DNA of 12,609 bases from Fervidibacter sp032160945 (GTDB lineage Bacteria; Armatimonadota; Fervidibacteria; Fervidibacterales; Fervidibacteraceae). The notes under the pieces were generated by a model. It did no database searches, was not told where the DNA came from, and saw only the letters and a list, made by a program, of their open reading frames with translations. The position numbers and the translations under genes are program-made. The stretch lies in the NCBI GenBank assembly GCA_032160945.1, contig JAVHTL010000098.1; one strand, written 5' to 3'. This document shows, one piece after another, positions 6,499 through 12,527 of this stretch (within the stretch, counting starts at the first letter, position 1; each line of letters opens with the position of its first letter).

Positions 6499-7785
6499 CT
6501 ACCATGAGAAGCCGAAGCGCAAGAGAGGGATTGCAGCGGTGTGGCTTCGGTAGCGCTCAGCAGCAAGGGGGATTGAAAGATCAGGCACCAAGGCTTTCTC
6601 TTCGGATGGCTTAATGGGTCGCTTCTCTGGCGGAACGGTCACAAAGGCAACACCAGACTGCTGGTAAAGTCGCTGAGATGGCGGTATGACAGTCAGTTTT
6701 AATTGCGGAGGCGTTATTGGCAATTCATCGTCAATGGTCACAGGAGGCAAAGCCACCAATTGACGAGGTTCAGAATGAGGTTGAACCATGACAGGCGCTT
6801 GAGACATTTGAGGTTCAGGTCTGGCAATATCTGGTTCAACTTTCGTCTGGGCAGCAATGGATTCACTGGGAGCAGAAACGATAGGCAATTGCCGAGTTTC
6901 TGGCTCAGGGGCTTTGGCAACGACAGGTTCGCTGACTTTCTGCTCAGGCTTTTGCTCTTGGACTTCTCTTTGTTCGGGAGTTTCAGGCACATCCAAAACT
7001 TTTTTGCCAATGGGCTTTTCTGCTCTGACCATGTAGATTGGTTGCACTTTCAGTTGAGGCAATTGCCCCCGCTTTGGCAATTCAGTGACTTTGATTTCAG
7101 GCTTTTGCGGCGAGGGAGCAAAATGAGGTGATGGCTTTGACTCAATAGCAACTTTGGACTTAACAGGCTTCGGTGAGTATTGATGTTTGAGGTTTGGCAA
7201 TACCTGATGTCTGACTGAGTGGACAACAACGGAAGGAGTTCGCAAAAGTGAAAGAGCAAAGAACGCTAAAATCGCCGCTGCTGCAGCGACAGGAAACACA
7301 ATCCGCCAGACAAAAGGCGCAACAGTTGGTCGTTTCCTCATTTGCCTCAAACGGGCTTTAAGGGCTTCCTTCTCCGCTTCCGTTGCTTTCAATTGTGGTA
7401 GTGATCGGAGAAGTTGAACAGTTTGCTCAGCGTGCCACAACAAAGATTGGCAACGGTCGCAGTTAGCAAGGTGGACAATGAGGCTTGCAACTTCCTTCTC
7501 TGACAAGTCACCATCAATCCAACGCCAAATATTCTCCTCAGCGGTTGCGCAAGCCAGGTCAGGAACGGCACGAACATTTTGCAGCACCATCATCAATTCA
7601 GTTTGCTCTTCAACAGTTGAAGAGATAGTTGGAAGTTGCTTCAACAAAGCGAAAAGGCGTTGCCATTTGCGCCACTCAGAATTACAAAGTCCACATTCTT
7701 GCAAATGCCTCTCCAAATCCACCTGCTCCTCTTTTGACAAACTATCTGCCAAAACCATCAACCTGCGTGCCCAGTCGCAGGACAC
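6499..7785 (-). CDS. membrane protein with two anti-sigma-type zinc fingers and proline-rich periplasmic region
   Basis: From GTG 7785 the product has 428 residues. Two complete zf-HC2-type zinc fingers are visible, each with a Cys about 25 residues before HxxxCxxC. Their ligands are Cys3, His27, Cys31, Cys34 and Cys79, His105, Cys109, Cys112. One membrane segment follows at about 159-181 (FPVAAAAAILAFFALSLL). The remaining ~245 residues are low-complexity, rich in Pro, Glu, Lys, Gln and Val, and presumably span the periplasm. The C-terminus ends in IPLLRFGFSW. In the family, cytoplasmic zf-HC2 domains hold an ECF sigma factor at the membrane. Here no sigma factor gene is adjacent, and the duplicated finger and long tail are atypical. 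The tail recalls TonB-like spacers, but no TonB C-terminal domain is seen. It probably shares an operon with the giant exported protein gene 35 bases downstream. The zinc-finger call is firm; an anti-sigma role is only inferred. Confidence 0.8.
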   Translation of the reverse strand: MSCDWARRLMVLADSLSKEEQVDLERHLQECGLCNSEWRKWQRLFALLKQLPTISSTVEEQTELMMVLQNVRAVPDLACATAEENIWRWIDGDLSEKEVASLIVHLANCDRCQSLLWHAEQTVQLLRSLPQLKATEAEKEALKARLRQMRKRPTVAPFVWRIVFPVAAAAAILAFFALSLLRTPSVVVHSVRHQVLPNLKHQYSPKPVKSKVAIESKPSPHFAPSPQKPEIKVTELPKRGQLPQLKVQPIYMVRAEKPIGKKVLDVPETPEQREVQEQKPEQKVSEPVVAKAPEPETRQLPIVSAPSESIAAQTKVEPDIARPEPQMSQAPVMVQPHSEPRQLVALPPVTIDDELPITPPQLKLTVIPPSQRLYQQSGVAFVTVPPEKRPIKPSEEKALVPDLSIPLAAERYRSHTAAIPLLRFGFSW

Positions 7786-7793
7786 CAAAAGCA

Positions 7794-7799
7794 CCTCCT
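7794..7799 (-). promoter_or_regulatory. ribosome binding site of zinc-finger membrane protein gene
   Basis: AGGAGG on the minus strand lies eight bases before GTG 7785. This removes 22 residues from the longest open frame (ATG 7851) and places the first zinc ligand at Cys3, as is usual for zf-HC2 proteins. Confidence 0.7.
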
Positions 7800-7964
7800 G
7801 AAAAATTTGCTTGCCAGTTTCTTGGACAACCGATAAGAGGCGAAGTTGCAAGATTTTCCAGCCAAGTAGCCAATATCAAAACTATCTTGTGGTGAAAGCA
7901 GCACTGCGCTTTCAAAAGGATTGGCAATGGGAACAGAATTTGGGGACATTGAAGCCAAAGTAGT

Positions 7965-8097
7965 TAGGAGTTACGCAGTTGGATGTAAGGGCGGCTGCTA
8001 AGCCGCCCGCAAGGGCAGTTTTAACCCCTTATAAAGGATGTTTTCGGGCAGACTGTCATCCGCCCCTACAAAAATGACACCAACTGCGTAAGTCCTA
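7965..8097. mobile_element. MITE-like element with 18-bp terminal inverted repeats
   Basis: The left end TAGGAGTTACGCAGTTGG (7965-7982) is matched at 17 of 18 positions by the reverse complement of the right end (8080-8097). The 133-bp element encodes no protein. Its interior contains a perfect 8-bp hairpin (GGGCGGCT 7989-7996, AGCCGCCC 8001-8008). It also holds a second, weaker one on the minus strand starting TGTAGGGGCGGA, near 8070. The outermost TA at each end would fit a TA target duplication, as made by IS630/Tc1-type transposases, but no longer flanking duplication is seen. I infer a non-autonomous element moved by a transposase elsewhere; a large regulatory hairpin is the alternative. 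Confidence 0.6.
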
Positions 8098-8223
8098 CAA
8101 ATTTTGCTTCGTCAGGTTAAGCAACTGGTCAAGTAATTGCTTAATTTCACTTTCATCGCTGCTTTTCTGCTGCAAATATGGTTGGATGGTGCGATGTTCA
8201 ATTCCCCTTATTGTAGCATGCAT
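8095..8223 (-). CDS. possible 42-residue ORF ending in the MITE-like element
   Basis: An ATG at 8223 opens a 42-codon frame on the minus strand ending in TAG, which is formed at the edge of the MITE-like element. The product is polar and helix-prone (for example SSDESEIKQLLDQLLNLTKQ). There is no ribosome binding site, and an in-frame stop lies 12 bases upstream, so it could be a gene remnant or chance. If the element is removed with one TA, the frame would end in TAA at the same place. No family is recognised. Confidence 0.2.
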   Translation of the reverse strand: MHATIRGIEHRTIQPYLQQKSSDESEIKQLLDQLLNLTKQNL

Positions 8224-8274
8224 AAACGAGCACTAACAAAATTTTAAGCGAAAAGCACAAACCTCAAATCGCAC

Positions 8275-8281
8275 GAGGTGA
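8275..8281 (+). promoter_or_regulatory. ribosome binding site of pdxT
   Basis: GAGGTGA lies so that GAGG is nine bases before ATG 8288 and six before TTG 8285. ATG 8288 is preferred because it gives the usual MxIGV start of PdxT proteins. Confidence 0.6.
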
Positions 8282-8287
8282 CTGTTG

Positions 8288-8857
8288 ATGTTTATCGGTG
8301 TCGTGACGATTCAAGGCGATTTTGCTGAGCACATGGAAGTGCTTCGCAGGTTGAATGTTCAAACAAAAAAAGTTCGGCTGCCAGAAGACCTTGAAGGCAT
8401 TGATGGCGTTATCATTCCCGGAGGCGAGAGCACAACTTTAGGGATAGTTGGGACTCGCTACGGACTTTTTGAGGCTTTGCGTGAGCAGATAGAGGAAGGC
8501 TTGCCGGTTTTCGGAACTTGTGCTGGCGCTATCGTTTTGGCGAAAACTATTCTTGAAAGCAACCAACCAAGAGTTGGCGTTCTTGACATCGTTATCAACC
8601 GAAACGCTTACGGTCGGCAAAAGGACAGTTTTGAAGCCGACATTCTTGTCCCCAAGTTGGGAGAAGTTCCTATTCGCAGCGTTTTCATCCGTGCGCCAGT
8701 CATTGAAGGGATTGGTGAAGGTGTTGAGGTGGTGGCAAAATTTGAGGGCAAACCCGTCTTTGTCCAACAGGGAAAAATAATCGCCACAACCTTTCACCCC
8801 GAATTGACTGACGATACGCGCATCCACCGTTATTTCCTTCGGCTTTGCAAATCTTAG
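8288..8857 (+). CDS. pdxT: pyridoxal 5'-phosphate synthase glutaminase subunit PdxT
   Basis: PdxT hydrolyses glutamine and channels ammonia to PdxS (the synthase subunit), which makes pyridoxal 5'-phosphate from ribose 5-phosphate and glyceraldehyde 3-phosphate in the cytoplasm. The 189-residue length is normal. Class I glutamine amidotransferase landmarks are all present: PGGEST (44-49), the nucleophile Cys78 in FGTCAG, the RNAYGRQ segment (104-110), and the His170/Glu172 pair in TFHPEL. The partner pdxS is not adjacent, although the two are often neighbours; it must lie elsewhere if the pathway is complete. The stop codon is 19 bases before uppP, so the two are probably co-transcribed. The family call is secure. 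Confidence 0.95.
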   Translation: MFIGVVTIQGDFAEHMEVLRRLNVQTKKVRLPEDLEGIDGVIIPGGESTTLGIVGTRYGLFEALREQIEEGLPVFGTCAGAIVLAKTILESNQPRVGVLDIVINRNAYGRQKDSFEADILVPKLGEVPIRSVFIRAPVIEGIGEGVEVVAKFEGKPVFVQQGKIIATTFHPELTDDTRIHRYFLRLCKS

Positions 8858-8876
8858 CGAAAGTGAGGGATAAGGT

Positions 8877-9662
8877 TTGGAAGCGATAACTTTGCACCAA
8901 CTAATTTTGCTGGCAATTGTGCAAGGTCTGACAGAATTTTTGCCAGTTTCAAGCGATGGGCATTTGGCTTTGGCTGAGCATTGGCTCAAGGTATCCGAAG
9001 GCATTAGGTTGCCTGTGACAGTTTTCCTTCACTTTGGGACTTTGCTTGCTCTTTTGTTTTACTTCCGCAATGAGTTGGCGATGATGTTTCGCGGCGTTTT
9101 CAGAGGTGACATAGAAGGTCGTAAGTTGCTCATTTGGGTCGTCATCACCAATATCCCAACAGCAATAATTGCGCTCGCTTTGAAGCAGGTAGTTGAACAA
9201 ACCCTCGGAACACCAAAGTTTGTTGCCATTTTCCTTTTGCTGACGGCTTCTTTGCTATTTGCAAGTGAGCAAATTGCGGCAAACTACAAAAACCATCAAC
9301 CTTTAGACTGGTGGAAGGCTATTTTGATTGGCGTTGCTCAAGGTCTGGCTGTTTTCCCAGGTCTTTCACGCTCTGGAACAACCATAGCAACAGGACTCTT
9401 TTGCGGTTTGAAACAAAAACAGGCAGCACGGTTCGCTTTTGTGGTCGGAATACCCGCAACACTGGGGGCTAACTTGCTGGAAGCAAAAGACATTGCTGAA
9501 ATTCAAGTGGAGACATTGAATTTGGCTTTTGCCACATTGGTGACTTTCGTAGTTGGACTGATAGCAATTCATTGGACATTGAAGGCAGTTCAGATGGCAA
9601 AGTTGCGTTGGTTCAGCGCTTACTGCTTAGTTGCTGCCATAGTTGCTTGGTTCACTGGCTGA
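8877..9662 (+). CDS. uppP: undecaprenyl-diphosphatase UppP (BacA family)
   Basis: This integral membrane enzyme removes a phosphate from undecaprenyl diphosphate, recycling the lipid carrier for peptidoglycan synthesis; higher dosage gives bacitracin resistance. The 261-residue length is normal. The two family motifs are present: QGLTEFLPVSSDGHL (16-30, with Glu20 and His29) and PGLSRSGTT (161-169, with Arg165). Several hydrophobic segments lie between and after them. Asp27 stands where Ser or Thr is common in SS(S/T)GH; this looks like natural variation. The start is TTG 8877, six bases after GAGGGA (8865-8870). The gene follows pdxT closely, with no obvious functional tie. Its 3' end overlaps the end of convergent mreC by 11 bases. 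Confidence 0.95.
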   Translation: MEAITLHQLILLAIVQGLTEFLPVSSDGHLALAEHWLKVSEGIRLPVTVFLHFGTLLALLFYFRNELAMMFRGVFRGDIEGRKLLIWVVITNIPTAIIALALKQVVEQTLGTPKFVAIFLLLTASLLFASEQIAANYKNHQPLDWWKAILIGVAQGLAVFPGLSRSGTTIATGLFCGLKQKQAARFAFVVGIPATLGANLLEAKDIAEIQVETLNLAFATLVTFVVGLIAIHWTLKAVQMAKLRWFSAYCLVAAIVAWFTG

Positions 9663-10491
9663 CAATTGGTGGCAATTTTGTCAAGACGATGACCTCTCGC
9701 AACTCGTCAAGTCGGAAAAGGGGACGGACTTTGACAGTTGGCGGTTCAGTATCTGCCCTGACAGAAATTACTTCGCCGATAGGTATGCCTTTTGGGAAAA
9801 TCCCACCTAAACCTGATGTGACTAAAATTTCGCCCTTTTTCGGTATGACATGTTGAGAAAGGTGAATCAACTCGCAATGGAATTTACCTGTCCCTTTTAA
9901 AATCCCATGAACGCCTTTGTGTTCGGTCAGTGAAACCCCTGTTGCGCTATGCCTATCGGTGATGAGAAGGATAACACTGTGATGTGCCCTAACTTCCAAA
10001 ACCCGACCTACCAAGCCTTTGTGGCAAAGGACAACAGCACCTTGAGGTATTCCATCCTCACTCCCCTTGTTGATGATCACTGTGTGAAACCAATTGCTAC
10101 CTCCAATAGCAATGACTTCGGCAGCAGTGTATGGTTGACCGATGCTTTCGGCGAGCCCCAGAAGTTGCCTCAGCCTTCTGTTTTCTTCACTCAATTCTCG
10201 CACTTGCCAACTTTTAACCCAAAATTCAGCCAGTTGAGAGCGTAGTTGCTTCAGTTCGTTGCGAAGTTCGTCATTCTGAAAGATTCTTTGCGGAAATGAA
10301 GCCACAGCATCACCGAAAGCCGAGACTACAGAAATCGTGCTGACTATCCCTAAACTTAAGGCATCCAGCAGCGAAGCGATAAAGTTCCTTCCAAAAACAA
10401 GAAGCAAAAGCAAAAGGCTAAAAGTTACACCACCGAAAAAGGCTTTTGTTAGAGACAGTTGTTGACGCTGTGTTCCCCTTCGGACATACAT
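9652..10491 (-). CDS. mreC: rod shape-determining protein MreC
   Basis: MreC is a bitopic inner-membrane protein of the elongasome. It links cytoplasmic MreB filaments to the periplasmic peptidoglycan synthases PBP2 and RodA. The 279-residue product has a cytoplasmic Arg-rich start, one membrane segment (about 18-34), a coiled coil (about 72-112, including NELKQLRSQL and RELSEENRRLRQL), and then the beta-rich MreC domain. The hallmark SGLGGIFPKGIPIGEV occupies 226-241. It lies 23 bases downstream of mreB. mreD, which commonly follows, is absent: the stop codon falls inside the end of the convergent uppP gene. The ribosome binding site at ATG 10491 is weak, so translation may be coupled to mreB. 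Confidence 0.95.
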   Translation of the reverse strand: MYVRRGTQRQQLSLTKAFFGGVTFSLLLLLLVFGRNFIASLLDALSLGIVSTISVVSAFGDAVASFPQRIFQNDELRNELKQLRSQLAEFWVKSWQVRELSEENRRLRQLLGLAESIGQPYTAAEVIAIGGSNWFHTVIINKGSEDGIPQGAVVLCHKGLVGRVLEVRAHHSVILLITDRHSATGVSLTEHKGVHGILKGTGKFHCELIHLSQHVIPKKGEILVTSGLGGIFPKGIPIGEVISVRADTEPPTVKVRPLFRLDELREVIVLTKLPPIVSQ

Positions 10492-10514
10492 TCTTATCGC
10501 CCCGATGGAATGCT

Positions 10515-11552
10515 TTATGCTCCGCGCCCGTTAAGTGCTCGGAAGAAAAGTTCATCTTCAACCATGCGACCCGCACCCAGGGCAACACAACTGAGAGGGT
10601 CTTCAGCGATGTAAACAGGCGTGCCAGTTTCTTGCATGAGCAATTTATCAAGCCCTCGCAATAATGCTCCACCTCCGCATAAGGTGATACCGCGATCCAT
10701 GATGTCGGCTGCAAGTTCTGGAGGTGTTTGCTCCAAGGTCAACTTAACGACATCAACGATTTGGCTGATTGGTTCTGCGATGGCTTCTCTGATTTCTTCG
10801 CTCCTCAAGGTTATGCTCTTAGGCAGACCTGTGACCAAGTCTCTACCTCTGACATCCATCTTCAACTCCTTTTCAAGAGGGTAAGCAGAACCGATATGGA
10901 TTTTAATTTCCTCCGCAGTTCTTTCACCGATGAGCAAGTTGTAGGCTCTTCGGACATAGTTCATGATTGCCTCGTCAATTTCGTCGCCTGCAATTCGGAT
11001 AGTGTTGGCAACCACAATTCCGCCCAAGGAGATGACCGCAACTTCCGTGCTGCCGCCACCTATGTCCACAACCATGTTACCGATGGGTTCATTGACAGGC
11101 AAACCTGCCCCAATGGCTGCAGCCAAAGATTCCTCAACGACATAAGCATCAATAGCACCAGCCTCTTTCGCTGCTTGAATAACGGCTCGCCTTTCAACTT
11201 CAGTTGCGCCTGATGGGATGCCAACGACAACTTGCGGGTAAACTAAGTAACGACGACGGTGAACTCGGTGAATGAAGTAACTGAGCATTTTTAGTGTTGT
11301 GTCGTAATCGGCGATTGTTCCGTCTTTAAGTGGGCGCTGAGCGATAATTCGTCCAGGAGTTCGTCCAACCATCCTTTTGGCTTCTTCACCGACAGCGCAA
11401 ATTCTACCAGTCTCAGTATCAACGGCAATGACTGAAGGTTCTCGCAGCATGATGCCTTTTCCTTGCATGTAAACGAGGGTGTTGGCGGTGCCAAGGTCAA
11501 TTCCCAAGTTGCGCGAGAAACCTCTCAACAATTTCCGAACCGTATAAAGCAT
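10515..11552 (-). CDS. mreB: rod shape-determining protein MreB (bacterial actin)
   Basis: MreB is the actin-like ATPase that forms membrane-associated filaments directing lateral wall synthesis. The 345-residue length is standard. Actin-fold nucleotide motifs are present: NLGIDLGTANTLVY (phosphate 1, 15-28), the EESLAAAIGAG connector (140-150), VVDIGGGSTEVAV (phosphate 2, 161-173), RIAGDEIDEAI (186-196), and the adenosine motif LCGGGALLRGLDKLL (291-305). The start ATG 11552 follows a strong GAGGAGGG site that overlaps the radC stop codon. It is the middle gene of a radC-mreB-mreC operon, an order common in many bacteria. Nothing appears missing or altered. Confidence 0.98.
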   Translation of the reverse strand: MLYTVRKLLRGFSRNLGIDLGTANTLVYMQGKGIMLREPSVIAVDTETGRICAVGEEAKRMVGRTPGRIIAQRPLKDGTIADYDTTLKMLSYFIHRVHRRRYLVYPQVVVGIPSGATEVERRAVIQAAKEAGAIDAYVVEESLAAAIGAGLPVNEPIGNMVVDIGGGSTEVAVISLGGIVVANTIRIAGDEIDEAIMNYVRRAYNLLIGERTAEEIKIHIGSAYPLEKELKMDVRGRDLVTGLPKSITLRSEEIREAIAEPISQIVDVVKLTLEQTPPELAADIMDRGITLCGGGALLRGLDKLLMQETGTPVYIAEDPLSCVALGAGRMVEDELFFRALNGRGA

Positions 11553-11561
11553 TTGTCAATC

Positions 11562-11569
11562 CCTCCTCA
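11562..11569 (-). promoter_or_regulatory. mreB ribosome binding site overlapping radC stop
   Basis: On the minus strand the radC stop TGA (11569-11567) runs directly into AGGAGG (11567-11562), the ribosome binding site of mreB, nine bases before ATG 11552. The overlap suggests translational coupling of the two genes. Confidence 0.7.
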
Positions 11570-12268
11570 CAGCATTAATCCCCGTTCTTTTAGGCTCACG
11601 AACACTCCTTCGCCAATGATGACATGGTCCAAAACCTCAATGCCAAGCAATTTACCTGCATCCACAAGTTGCTGGGTCAACGATATGTCTTCAGGGCTTG
11701 GTGAAGGGTCTCCGCTTGGGTGGTTGTGGACAAAGATTACCGCTGCTGCACTTTGCCGAATCGCTTCTTTAAAACACTCGCGAGGGTGAGCCAAAGAGGC
11801 ATTCAAAATGCCCACTGAAACGGTCACGACATCAATCACTGTGTTTCTGGTGCTGAGCAGAACTGCCCGCAAATGTTCTCTATCAAGGTAGCGCATTTCC
11901 GACATGAGCAGACGAGCGACATCGGAGGGAGAGCGTATTGTAACCTTTTCGGTGCGCCCAGTTTCAAAAGTTCGCCTTCCTATCTCCATCGCTGCTTTGA
12001 TTTGACACGCTTTCGCCATTCCAACACCTTTAACTTCAGCGAGTTCCGATAAAGAGCACTGATGCAATCCATGCAATCCGCCAAATTGGTAAAGCAATCT
12101 TTGAGCCAACTCCAAAGCAGTTTCATTCTGGTTTCCCGTTCTCAAGATGATGGCAAGGAGTTCGGCATCAGATAGAGACCTTTCCCCATCTCTGACTAAT
12201 CTTTCACGGGGTCGGACTTCTGGTGGCAAATCTTTCAATGTCCAACGCCCCTTGTCCTTATCCTTCAC
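11567..12268 (-). CDS. radC: RadC family protein (JAMM/MPN+ domain, UPF0758)
   Basis: RadC proteins carry a helix-hairpin-helix and a JAMM metalloprotease-like domain. The name comes from an old DNA-repair assignment that is now doubted, and the biochemical role is uncertain. From GTG 12268 the product has 233 residues. PRERL and SLSDAELLAIILRTG mark the conserved N-terminus. LAEVKGVGMAKACQIKAA (about 77-94) is the helix-hairpin-helix. HNHPSGDPSPSPED supplies the zinc-binding H-x-H-x10-D (His181, His183, Asp194). The start is uncertain. TTG 12292 would give 241 residues but has no ribosome binding site; GTG 12268 has AGGAG 11 bases and GGGAG three bases upstream. The gene leads the radC-mreB-mreC operon and lies about 60 bases downstream of tRNA-Ser. 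Confidence 0.92.
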   Translation of the reverse strand: MKDKDKGRWTLKDLPPEVRPRERLVRDGERSLSDAELLAIILRTGNQNETALELAQRLLYQFGGLHGLHQCSLSELAEVKGVGMAKACQIKAAMEIGRRTFETGRTEKVTIRSPSDVARLLMSEMRYLDREHLRAVLLSTRNTVIDVVTVSVGILNASLAHPRECFKEAIRQSAAAVIFVHNHPSGDPSPSPEDISLTQQLVDAGKLLGIEVLDHVIIGEGVFVSLKERGLML

Positions 12269-12329
12269 ATTCTCCCACACTCCTGATTTCAATCGGATAT
12301 TGAGTAAGGCGCAGATTAATCAACACCAG

Positions 12330-12416
12330 CGGAGGGGGCGGGATTCGAACCCGCGAACCCCTTTCGGGGCGCCCGGATTTCAAGTCCGGCGGGGTGCCTG
12401 GCTCCCCAACCCCTCC
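12330..12416 (-). tRNA. tRNA-Ser (anticodon UGA)
   Basis: An 87-base class II tRNA. The acceptor stem is GGAGGGG (12416-12410) with CCCCTCC (12337-12331), and the discriminator is G at 12330. The anticodon stem CCGGA/TCCGG closes the loop CTTGAAA, with anticodon TGA at 12382-12380. The long variable arm has a CCCC-GAAA-GGGG stem, typical of serine. The T arm is GCGGG-TTCGAAT-CCCGC. The 3' CCA is not encoded (the next bases are CTGG) and must be added by CCA-transferase. It decodes UCA and other UCN codons by wobble. Confidence 0.95.
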
Positions 12417-12437
12417 GACTGAAAGATACCGATTACC

Positions 12438-12464
12438 ATTTTAGCACTTCAAAAAAAAGGTCAA
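12438..12464 (-). promoter_or_regulatory. promoter of tRNA-Ser
   Basis: On the minus strand TTGACC (12464-12459, 5/6 to consensus) and an extended -10 element TGCTAAAAT (hexamer at 12443-12438, 5/6) are 15 bases apart, with a T8 run in the spacer. Transcription would start about 15 bases before the tRNA. The spacing is short, but the TGn extension compensates. Confidence 0.5.
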
Positions 12465-12497
12465 CCGTTCTTTACTCAAAAGGTTGTTGGTGGGCTT

Positions 12498-12527
12498 TGT
12501 AGGGCAGGGGCTCTGTCCCCTGCCGAC
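12498..12527 (+). repeat. hairpin repeat, copy 3
   Basis: The layout matches 142-171: TTGTAGG, then a perfect 8-bp stem (GGCAGGGG at 12503-12510, loop CTCTGT, CCCCTGCC at 12517-12524), then GAC. Loop and flanks are identical to copy 1, while the stem sequence differs and still pairs completely. Confidence 0.7.

Larger units (their letters stand above)
7786..8287. other. intergenic region between divergent units
   Basis: This gap separates the minus-strand zinc-finger gene from plus-strand pdxT. It holds the ribosome binding sites of both, a MITE-like element (7965-8097), and a possible 42-codon minus-strand ORF abutting that element. I could not find a convincing promoter for either flanking gene. 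At best there is a weak TTGATA/GAAAAT pair with a 15-base spacer on the minus strand at 7879-7853. Nothing coding is recognised in 7800-7964. Confidence 0.5.

Noticed and set aside
6703..7131. 142-residue open frame on the plus strand
   Set aside because: It is antisense to the proline-rich part of the zinc-finger protein; its Arg/Phe/Leu-rich product is what that codon composition gives when read backward, and it has no domain.
6499..7785. TonB-like energy transducer
   Set aside because: The proline-rich tail is reminiscent of TonB, but I see no TonB C-terminal domain and the N-terminus carries zinc fingers, which TonB lacks.
8438..9004. 188-residue open frame on the minus strand
   Set aside because: It covers the 3' part of pdxT and the 5' part of uppP in antisense; both of those have full family motifs, so this is a shadow.
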